Assembly (NCBI GenBank): GCA_030673645.1
Contig: DAOVIO010000195.1
Coordinates: forward strand, 1-6,958
Direction of reading: 5' to 3'
Length of the DNA stretch: 6,958 nt
Source: JAGLSB01 sp023135955
Lineage (GTDB): Bacteria > Bacteroidota > Bacteroidia > Bacteroidales > GCA-2748055
In this document: positions 1 through 6,596 of the stretch, piece by piece
Numbering within the stretch: the first letter of the stretch is position 1
How the letters are laid out: the number at the start of each line of letters is the position of its first letter
Made by a program: the position numbers and the translations under genes
Notes under the pieces: generated by a model
The model's input: only the letters and a program-made list of their open reading frames with translations
The model's database searches: none
What the model was told of the DNA's origin: nothing

Positions 1-1349
1 CAATATTTATCTGTAGATTCTCCAATAATTTTAATAGAGTTTTTATTTGCTCCGACAGTACCGTCAGAACCAATACCGTAAAATTTACCTTCAAAAGTAC
101 CTTCTTTTGCAACAGAGATATTTTCACCAAGTGGCAATGAAAGGAAAGAAACGTCATCAACGATTCCAACTGTAAAGCCATTCTTAGGTTCATTCATTTT
201 AAGATTGTCAAAAACAGACAACATCATTGCGGGAGTAGTATCTTTTGAACTTAGTCCGTAACGACCACCAACAATCATCGGCGCATTCTCTTTTCCATAA
301 AATAAATCACGAATATCAAGATACAATGGTTCTCCATTTGCTCCAGGCTCTTTGGTACGATCCAGAACAGAAATTCTTTTCACAGATTTTGGTAGTACAT
401 TAAAGAAATATTTTCCTGAAAAAGGTCTGTATAAATGAACTGAAATAAGTCCGGCTTTTTCTCCTTTTGCTATAAGATAATCAATGGTCTCCTTAATTGT
501 TTCAGTAATAGAACCCATAGCAACCAGGATATTCTCTGCATCATCAGCTCCATAATATGTAAATGGCTTATATTCTCTACCTGTCAGCTCAGAAACTTCT
601 TTCATATAATCAGCTACTATATCCGGTACCTTTTCGTAGAAAGGATTAGCAGCTTCTCTCGATTGAAAATAAACATCAGGATTCTGAGCAGTACCTCTTG
701 TAACCGGATGCTCAGGATTCAAGGCATTGTCACGAAACTGCTGAAGAGCTTCCATGTCAATTAATTTTGCCAGTTCCTCCTCATCAGGAGCTTCAACTTT
801 CTGAACCTCATGAGACGTTCTGAAGCCATCGAAAAAATGAACGAATGGAATTCTTGATTTAATGGAAGCCAGGTGAGCAACCGCTGCAATATCCATTATC
901 TCCTGAACAGAACCTGTTGCCAACATGGCGAAACCTGTCTGGCGGGCACTCATCACATCACTATGATCGCCGAAAATTGAGAGCGCCTGAGCTGCGAGGC
1001 TTCTTGCTGACACATGAAATACTGCAGGAAGTAATTCCCCTGAGATTTTATACATATTCGGTATCATAAGCAATAAACCCTGAGATGCAGTATAAGTAGT
1101 TGTCAATGCTCCAGCTTGTAGTGAACCGTGAACAGCACCAGAAGCACCACCTTCAGATTGCATTTCTGTTACTTTAACAATCTCTCCAAAGATATTCTTT
1201 CTCCCATTGGCTGCCCATTCGTCAACATTCTCAGCCATATTTGAAGATGGTGTAATAGGATAAATAGCAGCTACTTCGCTAAACATATATGCAATATGAG
1301 AAGCTGCATAGTTACCATCACAGGTCATAAAATTCTTTTTACTTGCCAT
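1..1349 (-). CDS. nifJ: Pyruvate:ferredoxin (flavodoxin) oxidoreductase, N-terminal part; 3' end outside the window
   Basis: This gene encodes the cytoplasmic enzyme that oxidatively decarboxylates pyruvate with CoA to acetyl-CoA and CO2, passing electrons to ferredoxin or flavodoxin. My translation gives 449 uninterrupted codons from an ATG at 1349 to the window edge; family members are roughly 1,170-1,200 residues, so over half is missing, including the iron-sulfur and second thiamine-diphosphate domains. Visible landmarks are TCDGNYAA (residues 9-16), the thiamine-binding YPITPSS (30-36), EMQSEGGASGA (62-72), SARSLAAQALSIFGDHSDVM (114-133) and FDGFRTSHE (173-181), all typical of domain I. 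The VHLYRPFSGKYF and LDRTKEPGANGEPLY segments (about 325-365) mark domain II, and the fragment ends in the start of the central domain. The start fits the usual few residues before the conserved TCDGN. The leader is AT-rich with no Shine-Dalgarno sequence. It is a single-chain (NifJ-type) enzyme, since domains I and II are fused. Assignment is very secure; the electron acceptor is not visible. Confidence 0.97.
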   Translation of the reverse strand, partial: MASKKNFMTCDGNYAASHIAYMFSEVAAIYPITPSSNMAENVDEWAANGRKNIFGEIVKVTEMQSEGGASGAVHGSLQAGALTTTYTASQGLLLMIPNMYKISGELLPAVFHVSARSLAAQALSIFGDHSDVMSARQTGFAMLATGSVQEIMDIAAVAHLASIKSRIPFVHFFDGFRTSHEVQKVEAPDEEELAKLIDMEALQQFRDNALNPEHPVTRGTAQNPDVYFQSREAANPFYEKVPDIVADYMKEVSELTGREYKPFTYYGADDAENILVAMGSITETIKETIDYLIAKGEKAGLISVHLYRPFSGKYFFNVLPKSVKRISVLDRTKEPGANGEPLYLDIRDLFYGKENAPMIVGGRYGLSSKDTTPAMMLSVFDNLKMNEPKNGFTVGIVDDVSFLSLPLGENISVAKEGTFEGKFYGIGSDGTVGANKNSIKIIGESTDKY

Positions 1350-1405
1350 TTTATTTTGATTAAGTATTTAAATATTAAAACTTTAAGGTTTTTTCAAACA
1401 AATCC

Positions 1406-1413
1406 CAAAAGTA
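1406..1413 (-). promoter_or_regulatory. Candidate -7 element (TACTTTTG) for the PFOR gene
   Basis: On the minus strand this reads TACTTTTG, an exact match to the Bacteroidota -7 consensus TAnnTTTG, ending 56 bases before the PFOR ATG. The expected upstream TTTG-like -33 element is not clear: only a T-rich stretch (complement of 1439-1443) lies at about the right distance. An 8-base match in AT-rich DNA can be chance, so this rests on position and consensus only. Confidence 0.4.
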
Positions 1414-1520
1414 CTATAATAGTGGATATTTATATAGTAAAAACCGCATAAATAGTTTATACATATTGATTTCAAATAAGATATTTTTTTAAGCTAGAAA
1501 CATGCTTAACTAATACCCAT

Positions 1521-1534
1521 TTTGGAATGCCAAA
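1521..1534. promoter_or_regulatory. Short palindrome TTTGG-n4-CCAAA upstream of PFOR, possible operator
   Basis: A perfect inverted repeat with 5-bp arms (TTTGG at 1521-1525, CCAAA at 1530-1534) separated by AATG. It lies about 170 bases upstream of the PFOR start and just beyond the rho terminator. On the minus strand its right arm runs into TAAATTTG (1531-1538), which also matches the TAnnTTTG -7 consensus, although the nearest TTTG upstream of that box is only 14 bases away, shorter than usual. The overlap of a palindrome with a promoter-like box is what an operator would look like, but arms this short occur often by chance and no regulator family is implied. Confidence 0.25.
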
Positions 1535-1560
1535 TTTATAAAATCTAAGATTCAAACGCG

Positions 1561-1590
1561 AAAAACAGGAGTATTTATTTTCCTGTTTTT
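1561..1590 (-). terminator. Intrinsic terminator downstream of rho, symmetrical and able to act in both directions
   Basis: A perfect 10-bp inverted repeat: aaaaacagga (1561-1570) pairs with tcctgttttt (1581-1590) around a 10-base AT-only loop. Either strand reads as A-tract, short GC-containing stem, T-tract, the form of a bidirectional Rho-independent terminator. It lies 51 bases past the rho stop codon, between rho and the PFOR promoter region, and would keep rho transcripts from entering the PFOR gene. The stem core (ACAGGA/TCCTGT) holds only three G-C pairs, so it is modest in strength. Confidence 0.75.
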
Positions 1591-1641
1591 AGACACTTTT
1601 TCCAATGAATCATGGTTTAAGTGATTAAAAAGTATTTCTTA

Positions 1642-3300
1642 TTATTCACTATTCATTGACACAAGGAATTCCTCATTAGAATTAGTTTTGCTAATTCTTT
1701 CAGCAAGGAATTCCATAGCCTCTACCGGATTCATATCAGCGAGATAATTTCTAAGCACCCACAATTTATTTAGCATTTGCTTAGGTAAAAGAAGATCTTC
1801 ACGTCGCGTACTTGAAGCATTAATATCAACTGCTGGCCATACCCTTTTATTAGCTAATTTTCTATCGAGTTGAAGTTCCATATTACCGGTACCTTTAAAT
1901 TCCTCGAAGATAACTTCATCCATTTTGGATCCTGTTTCAGTAAGTGCAGTAGATATTATAGTTAGGGAACCTCCATTTTCAATATTTCTGGCAGCCCCGA
2001 AAAATCTTTTTGGTTTATGAAGAGCATTTGCATCAACACCACCTGAAAGAACTTTCCCTGAAGCAGGAGAAACTGTATTATAAGCTCTTGCAAGACGCGT
2101 TATTGAATCCAGAAGAATAACTACGTCATGACCACATTCTGTAAGTCTTTTCGCTTTCTCTAGTACTATATTGGCAATTTTAACATGTCTTTCTGCAGGC
2201 TCATCGAAAGTTGAAGAGATTACTTCAGCATTAACATTCCTGGCCATATCTGTAACTTCTTCAGGACGTTCGTCGATTAGAAGAATGATCATATATACTT
2301 CAGGATGGTTATAAGCGATAGCATTTGCAACATTTTGAAGAAGTACAGTTTTACCTGTTTTAGGCTGTGCTACAATCAAGCCTCTCTGCCCTTTGCCAAT
2401 TGGCGAAAACATATCAACTACTCTAACTGATAAAGAATTATACTTCTCACTAACAAGGTTAAACTTTTCTTCAGGGAATAATGGAGTAAGGTAATCGAAT
2501 GGCACCCTGTCACGAATAAAATCGGGAGATCTTCCGTTTATCTCCTCAACTTTAATAAGTGGGAAATATTTTTCACCTTCTTTTGGTGGTCTGATTGTTC
2601 CCTTAACACTATCTCCTGTTTTGAGTCCGAATAATTTAATCTGCGATTGTGAAACATAAATATCATCAGGGGAATTCAGATAATTATAGTCTGCTGATCT
2701 TAGGAAACCATAACCATCAGGCATAATCTCCAAAACACCGGAATTACTGATCAATCCTTCAAAGTCATATTTATCATTCTGTCTGCGGTCTTGCTGAGGA
2801 CGTTTATATGGAGTCTTATCAGAATGTTGCTGGTGCTGAGGACGTTTTTCGAATCCCTCAGACCGTCTATTTTGATTTCTCTTTTGATCGTGTTTCTTAT
2901 TCTCAACAGGTCTCTCATTAGGCTTGCGAGCTTCATGTTTCTTCTCGTTAGCAGGTTTAGCTACAGACTTTTCGGTCACTGGTTTCTCTGTTTTGACAGG
3001 GGCTACCTGTTTTGAAGGAACACTTTTTTGTTCATTCTTTTTTGGAGGGATTGGCCTTGATTTTTTAAAATCCTGAGGCTTTTGGGATGTGGGAACAGTC
3101 TTTTTCTTTACTGGAGCATCCTTTTCAGCCTTAATTGGTCTGGTAGATTTGGTTTCAGAGGCATTAATTGCCTGCTGATCTAAAATTTTATAGATTAAAT
3201 CCTGTTTCTTAAAGGATTCAATCCGTTTAATTTTAAGTTCTTTTGCTACATCCTTCAAATCGGAAAGCAGCTTCTTGTTTAATTCAAGAATGTCGTACAT
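1642..3300 (-). CDS. rho: Transcription termination factor Rho with a long disordered insertion
   Basis: This is the hexameric RNA-binding ATPase helicase that ends transcription of untranslated RNA. Residues 1-44 match the Rho N-terminal helical domain (KKQDLIYKIL). About residues 46-178 form a low-complexity insertion rich in Lys, Pro, Gln, Asn and Arg, absent from E. coli Rho (419 residues) and accounting for most of the extra length (552 here). The primary RNA-binding fold follows: GVLEIMPDGYGFLR (188-201) and PDDIYVS (211-217). In the ATPase core I see the Walker A motif AQPKTGKT (311-318), LIDERPEEVTDM with the likely catalytic Glu344 (341-352), the Walker B region VVILLDSITRLARAYN (393-408), the Q-loop GGVDANALHKPKRFFGAA (420-437) and the R-loop region TGSKMDEVIYEEF-like (456-468). 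All are intact, so the protein should be active. ATG at 3300 puts the N-terminal domain at the usual distance; the leader is A/T-rich without a Shine-Dalgarno sequence. It is divergent from rpoD and ends in a hairpin terminator. Confidence 0.98.
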   Translation of the reverse strand: MYDILELNKKLLSDLKDVAKELKIKRIESFKKQDLIYKILDQQAINASETKSTRPIKAEKDAPVKKKTVPTSQKPQDFKKSRPIPPKKNEQKSVPSKQVAPVKTEKPVTEKSVAKPANEKKHEARKPNERPVENKKHDQKRNQNRRSEGFEKRPQHQQHSDKTPYKRPQQDRRQNDKYDFEGLISNSGVLEIMPDGYGFLRSADYNYLNSPDDIYVSQSQIKLFGLKTGDSVKGTIRPPKEGEKYFPLIKVEEINGRSPDFIRDRVPFDYLTPLFPEEKFNLVSEKYNSLSVRVVDMFSPIGKGQRGLIVAQPKTGKTVLLQNVANAIAYNHPEVYMIILLIDERPEEVTDMARNVNAEVISSTFDEPAERHVKIANIVLEKAKRLTECGHDVVILLDSITRLARAYNTVSPASGKVLSGGVDANALHKPKRFFGAARNIENGGSLTIISTALTETGSKMDEVIFEEFKGTGNMELQLDRKLANKRVWPAVDINASSTRREDLLLPKQMLNKLWVLRNYLADMNPVEAMEFLAERISKTNSNEEFLVSMNSE

Positions 3301-3415
3301 GTGTTTTAAATAGGGAATTAAATAATATGAAATGAAATATTTATATTAAAAATAAACTCAAAATCAGTCTGAATGCAGTATTGGCTTGATAGAAGAGGGA
3401 TTATTTACAATATAT

Positions 3416-3456
3416 GAATTGAAATTCCATGCAATAATAGTGGATTTCATCAATTC
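3416..3456. repeat. Imperfect inverted repeat in the rho-rpoD spacer
   Basis: GAATTG (3416-3421) pairs with CAATTC (3451-3456), AAAT (3422-3425) with ATTT (3444-3447) and CCA (3427-3429) with TGG (3441-3443). That makes a 13-bp stem with a 1-base bulge on the left, a 3-base bulge on the right and an 11-base loop. It lies 116-156 bases upstream of the rho start, so it could be in the rho leader if that leader is long. It is AT-rich and would be weak as RNA, and there is no adjacent T-tract, so it is not a standard terminator. Confidence 0.4.
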
Positions 3457-3591
3457 TTCCAAATAATTCATCATAATAAAAAACAGAGTGGCTATTTTTT
3501 TAAATTTCCTGTCTATATTTATGTTTATTATCATATAATGTTGAACATAAATAATTTTTAGTAAATTTAAACTCGAAGCTTGAAAAAAATA

Positions 3592-3625
3592 TTTGAATTT
3601 GGAAACTTTTAACATGTTACTTTCG
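3592..3625 (+). promoter_or_regulatory. Candidate rpoD promoter (TTTG-n22-TACTTTCG)
   Basis: TTTG at 3592-3595 and TACTTTCG at 3618-3625 approximate the Bacteroidota -33/-7 consensus (TTTG and TAnnTTTG) with one mismatch in the -7 box and a spacer of 22, at the long end of the usual range. A second TTTG at 3598-3601 would give a spacer of 16. Transcription would start around 3630, leaving a leader of roughly 20 bases before the rpoD ATG. Confidence 0.4.
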
Positions 3626-3652
3626 TATATATGAAAACTAATTAATCCTGCA

Positions 3653-4516
3653 ATGAGACAACTGAAAATTATCAAGCAAGTTACTAATCGGGAAACTCCA
3701 TCCCTTGATAAGTATTTGCATGAAATTGGAAAAGTTGAACTTATTAGTGCAGAAGAAGAAGTTGAACTTGCCAGAAGAATAAAGAAAGATGACAGAGTTG
3801 CTCTTGAAAAATTAATAAGCGCAAATTTAAGGTTTGTAGTTTCTGTAGCTAAACAATATCAAAATCAAGGACTTAGTCTTCCCGACCTAATCAATGAAGG
3901 AAATTTGGGGCTAATAAAAGCGGCACAGCGATTCGATGAAACTCGTGGATTCAAATTCATTTCATACGCTGTTTGGTGGATTAGACAATCGATTCTTCAA
4001 GCACTTGCTGAACAAGCAAGAATTGTTAGACTTCCTTTGAACAAAATTGGCTCGATTAATAAAATCAATAAAGTATTTAATGAACTAGAGCAATCTTTTG
4101 AAAGAGAACCTACAATTGTGGAAATCTCGCAAGTCATGGAACTTGCTCCCGACGATATTAAAGATGCCTTACGATCGTCTGGTCGCCACGTTTCCATGGA
4201 TGCCCCTCTTCAAGATGGTGAAGATGGAAACCTTTACGACGTATTCCTCAATTCTGATGCGCCAAGTCCTGATAGAGAATTACTTAACGAATCCCTAAGA
4301 AAAGAAATTGAAAGAGCTCTTTCAACATTGACGTACAGGGAAGCCAGTATTATTCGATTGTATTTCGGACTAAATGGTAAACATCCACACACATTGGAAG
4401 AGATAGGTGAAGAATTTAATCTTACTCGCGAAAGGGTTCGTCAGATTAAAGAAAAGGCCATTAAAAGATTAAAACACAATACCAGGAGTAAGATATTGAA
4501 GAGTTATCTTGGGTAG
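3653..4516 (+). CDS. rpoD: Primary (housekeeping) RNA polymerase sigma factor, Bacteroidota type
   Basis: This protein directs RNA polymerase to housekeeping promoters; in this phylum that means TTTG/TAnnTTTG elements instead of the E. coli -35/-10 pair. The 287 residues match the short sigma-A of Bacteroidota, which lacks the acidic region 1.1 and the large non-conserved insertion of E. coli RpoD. Region 1.2 is at about 17-50 (SLDKYLHEIGKVELISAEEE). Region 2 is at about 54-122, with NLRFVVSVAKQYQNQGLSLPD (58-78) and RGFKFISYAVWWIRQSI (98-114) for promoter melting and -7 recognition. Region 3 follows from IVRLPLN (124-130). Region 4 has LTYREASIIRLYFGLNG (226-242) and the helix-turn-helix HTLEEIGEEFNLTRERVRQI (246-265), and the protein ends in KSYLG. 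The start MRQLKI matches the usual N-terminus of these proteins. No Shine-Dalgarno sequence precedes it. The gene is probably monocistronic, divergent from rho and convergent with rpe. Confidence 0.98.
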   Translation: MRQLKIIKQVTNRETPSLDKYLHEIGKVELISAEEEVELARRIKKDDRVALEKLISANLRFVVSVAKQYQNQGLSLPDLINEGNLGLIKAAQRFDETRGFKFISYAVWWIRQSILQALAEQARIVRLPLNKIGSINKINKVFNELEQSFEREPTIVEISQVMELAPDDIKDALRSSGRHVSMDAPLQDGEDGNLYDVFLNSDAPSPDRELLNESLRKEIERALSTLTYREASIIRLYFGLNGKHPHTLEEIGEEFNLTRERVRQIKEKAIKRLKHNTRSKILKSYLG

Positions 4517-4518
4517 TG

Positions 4519-4609
4519 TTATTTCGGCTTCAATAACCCTAACTCACCAAAAACCCTCACTAATTAACCCTCGATTATTGCTAGCAAGGCCATTGCGAAG
4601 CCGAAATGA
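4519..4609. repeat. Branched inverted repeat between convergent rpoD and rpe
   Basis: ATTTCGGCTTC (4521-4531) is perfectly complementary to GAAGCCGAAAT (4597-4607); T4519 and T4520 add one A-T and one G-T pair outside. Inside, CAATAA (4531-4536) is complementary to TTATTG (4575-4580). The 16 bases between the two right-hand arms (4581-4596) contain their own small hairpin, GCAA-ggcca-TTGC (4584-4596). The structure is thus a long stem with a side hairpin, closed by a loop of about 38 bases holding three AACCCT copies (4535, 4552, 4566). It fills nearly the whole 99-base convergent spacer, so termination of both genes is the natural guess. There is no T-tract on either side, so it is not a standard intrinsic terminator. 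It could instead be a dispersed palindromic element. Confidence 0.6.
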
Positions 4610-4615
4610 GCCGTA

Positions 4616-5263
4616 TTAAGAATTTCTAAGTTTAGCAATCATTTCTTTTGGATTATCTGCTGCGAATACTGTATTCCCAACTACAAAAACATCTACTCCT
4701 GCATCGGCCAAGGGTCTAATGTTCTCCAAATTCACGCCTCCGTCTATTTGAATCTTGGTTTTCAAAGCTCTATCTGAAATCATCTTTTTTAATTTTCTGA
4801 TCTTTTCATATGAATTTTCGATAAATTTCTGACCTCCGAAACCTGGATTGACTGTCATTATGAGTACCATATCCAGTTCCCCGATAATTTCATGCAGATT
4901 GTTTACAGTTGTATGTGGATTTAAAGATACTGCTGCTTTCATTCCCAGGCTTTTAATATTCTGTATCGTTTTGTGCAAGTGAGGGCAAGTTTCATAATGC
5001 ACTGTAAGTCTGTCTGCTCCTACCTTTTGATAATCTTCGATAAAATTATCAGGATTAGAAATCATTAGATGGACATCCAAATCTTTTTTAGCTATTGATT
5101 TTATTTGTTTGATAACAGGAAACCCGAAGGTCAGGTTCGGAACAAAATTCCCATCCATAATATCGAGATGGATCATATCGGCTTCACTTGAATTCAGCAT
5201 TTCTATTTCTTTTCCAAGCTGAAGGAAATCTGCCGTTAATATTGAAGGTGCTATTTGAATCAT
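4616..5263 (-). CDS. rpe: Ribulose-phosphate 3-epimerase
   Basis: This enzyme interconverts D-ribulose 5-phosphate and D-xylulose 5-phosphate in the pentose phosphate pathway, in the cytoplasm. The protein is a TIM barrel of 215 residues, the normal length. Numbered from the ATG at 5263, it shows APSILTADF (5-13) with Ser7, HLDIMDG (32-38) with metal ligands His32 and Asp34 and catalytic Asp37, DVHLMI (63-68) with metal ligand His65, the phosphate-binding NPGFGGQ (139-145), and IDGGV (173-177) with Asp174. All the key residues are present. I chose the ATG over a TTG fifteen bases upstream (5278), because that extension (MKKKT) is coded by a run of ten A residues and family members start close to IAPSIL. 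The gene lies 50 bases after the AASS-like oxidoreductase on the same strand, with no terminator between, so co-transcription is likely. Confidence 0.96.
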   Translation of the reverse strand: MIQIAPSILTADFLQLGKEIEMLNSSEADMIHLDIMDGNFVPNLTFGFPVIKQIKSIAKKDLDVHLMISNPDNFIEDYQKVGADRLTVHYETCPHLHKTIQNIKSLGMKAAVSLNPHTTVNNLHEIIGELDMVLIMTVNPGFGGQKFIENSYEKIRKLKKMISDRALKTKIQIDGGVNLENIRPLADAGVDVFVVGNTVFAADNPKEMIAKLRNS

Positions 5264-5313
5264 CGTTTTTTTTTTCAAAGATAGGAAATTTGTTAGCTTG
5301 AATAGTCAGAGTT

Positions 5314-6519
5314 TTATTCTAATCCTTGTAAATAATCTTCCAAATATAAGTAAGAGTCAGTTAGACCATTATTATTAGTAATAGAGGCCCTTTCAATAAT
5401 TCGTCCTGACTTAGTGCCCACAAGAAAAGGAATAACTTCCTGTATGAGATTCTTTCCAAAATCTTCTGAAGCATCTCTTGGAAGTTCACCCGGGAGATTA
5501 TCAACTGCCATTACTGTAATATTTTCAGGGGAATACGGACTGGATTCTAATTCACTCAATGGATTATAACCATATACCGGATTAGCAATGCTACTGGGTC
5601 TAATAGTTGAAGGGATTGGACCATCTATATCACAACTTATATCAGCAATTATTTTAATCTTAAAATCCTTCTCTTTCATGTCTTGCTTTGTCATAAAGAG
5701 AGGTGATCGTGGATCCCAGAAATGACAAGGGATATATATATCAGCAAGCCTTGTATAAGGAAGAAAGATAGTCTGATAAGCTTCCGGGGAATTAAAAAAA
5801 TGTAATAACTCAAATCTCTGTCCATCTAATCTTTTTACGTAATTGCAAGGTTCAAGTTGAGTATATATTGGTTCAATAAATTTCTTGTTTAGAAAATCTT
5901 TAGGGCTCACCTTCTTAAAACCTGCAGTGGTAAGTGTTTCCTCCGCTCCCCTGGCAACTCTTCCTCCTCCAGTTATAACAATCTTAATCTTTTCCGGAAC
6001 TACTTTATTTAATTCAAAAAATAATTCTGAACTGTCATGACATTCCCATGCAGATTTGAGATCAAAACTTTTTAATCTCTGCCCATAAGCCTTAAGACCA
6101 TTATAGGCTCCAACCACTCCTGCCCATCTTCCAAAAGCAACTACCCTTATATCGTCATCAGAAGTTAAATATTCATAATCGACCAAATGAATCTTCTTTT
6201 CAATAATCGCCCTTAATAAATCCCTATTATAAGGCTGCTTTTTAGCAGTATGTGAGAAAAACAGATATGTCTTTTCAGGAATAAGCTCCGATTTCTCCAC
6301 TTCCTTTACACCCATTAGTACATCACAATCGGATAAATCTTCTTTTAAAGTAATTCCTGCTTCCTTATATTCCTCATTTGAGAAAGCGCGCATCTCAGAA
6401 GGTTGAACAAAGATCTCAACATTCTCATATTTATCCAATATTTTCCTGCAATGACTGGGTGTTAGCGGAACTCTCTTATCTGGTGGTGTTTTTGTTTCCC
6501 TTACAACTCCTAATTTCAT
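5314..6519 (-). CDS. Saccharopine dehydrogenase (lysine-forming) / lysine-ketoglutarate reductase-like NAD(P) oxidoreductase
   Basis: This 401-residue protein resembles yeast LYS1 and, more closely in its middle, the lysine-ketoglutarate reductase domain of animal AASS, which joins lysine and 2-oxoglutarate to make saccharopine. Numbered from the ATG at 6519, I see RETKTPPDKRVPLTP (7-21), MGVKEV with Lys72 and FFSHTAKKQ with His90 (the catalytic Lys/His pair of LYS1), FGRWAGVVGAYNGLKAYG (129-146) and the nucleotide-binding ITGGGRVARGAEE (182-194). Then come LPYTRLADIYIPCHFWDPRSP (253-273), very like the AASS segment with IAPYTTCLINGIYWEQ, ADISCDIDGPIP (292-303) and VDNLPGELPRDASEDFG (339-355). 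The C-terminal TNNNGLTDSYLYLEDYL also mirrors AASS. There is no attached saccharopine dehydrogenase (glutamate-forming) domain and no lysine gene nearby, so the substrate is inferred. Members of this superfamily are often labelled alanine dehydrogenase. ATG at 6519 is preferred to TTG at 6540 because the first beta strand (KLGVVRE) begins there. Confidence 0.8.
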   Translation of the reverse strand: MKLGVVRETKTPPDKRVPLTPSHCRKILDKYENVEIFVQPSEMRAFSNEEYKEAGITLKEDLSDCDVLMGVKEVEKSELIPEKTYLFFSHTAKKQPYNRDLLRAIIEKKIHLVDYEYLTSDDDIRVVAFGRWAGVVGAYNGLKAYGQRLKSFDLKSAWECHDSSELFFELNKVVPEKIKIVITGGGRVARGAEETLTTAGFKKVSPKDFLNKKFIEPIYTQLEPCNYVKRLDGQRFELLHFFNSPEAYQTIFLPYTRLADIYIPCHFWDPRSPLFMTKQDMKEKDFKIKIIADISCDIDGPIPSTIRPSSIANPVYGYNPLSELESSPYSPENITVMAVDNLPGELPRDASEDFGKNLIQEVIPFLVGTKSGRIIERASITNNNGLTDSYLYLEDYLQGLE

Positions 6520-6596
6520 TCTAAATTGTATTTTTTTCAATCCTATGAGAATACTAAAATAAGGAAATTATTAATATTGTTGAATACATAGTAAAA

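Larger units (their letters stand above)
3301..3652. other. AT-rich divergent spacer between rho and rpoD
   Basis: This 352-base spacer must hold the promoters of both rho (leftward) and rpoD (rightward). I find one imperfect hairpin at 3416-3456 and a promoter-like pair near the rpoD end (3592-3625), each listed separately. For rho I find no good match to TTG-n19-21-TAnnTTTG; the nearest is a weak TATATTG (complement of 3408-3414) with TTGC 16 bases upstream. A 103-codon minus-strand frame spans most of the spacer and overlaps the rpoD start, but I do not regard it as a gene. No RNA gene is recognisable. Confidence 0.6.

Noticed and set aside
2751..3015. Two overlapping frames (61 codons minus, 74 codons plus) inside rho
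   Set aside because: Both lie over the low-complexity insertion of Rho, where biased codons leave other frames open. The rho frame is continuous through the region and clearly the coding one.
1416..3445. The 12-mer ATAATAGTGGAT present in both the PFOR-rho spacer (1416-1427) and the rho-rpoD spacer (3434-3445)
   Set aside because: A shared AT-rich 12-mer is about what chance gives in a window of this size, and the flanking bases do not match.
3364..3675. A 103-codon minus-strand frame across the rho-rpoD spacer
   Set aside because: It overlaps the rpoD start on the opposite strand and occupies the region needed for both promoters. Its translation is just the Phe/Ile/Leu/Asn/Lys mix expected from AT-rich non-coding DNA, with no recognisable domain.
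3997..4298. Two 66-codon frames inside rpoD, one on each strand
   Set aside because: They are shadows of the sigma factor frame, whose conserved regions 2 to 4 run without a break through these positions.
4531..4580. Possible G-quadruplex or telomere-like repeat (AGGGTT three times on the minus strand)
   Set aside because: There are only three GGG runs plus one GG, with unequal loops of up to about ten bases. That is too weak for a confident quadruplex, and the spacing is irregular.
4519..4609. Standard intrinsic terminator for rpoD or rpe
   Set aside because: The stem is good, but the enclosed region is about 65 bases and neither strand has a T-tract after it, so I list it as an inverted repeat instead.
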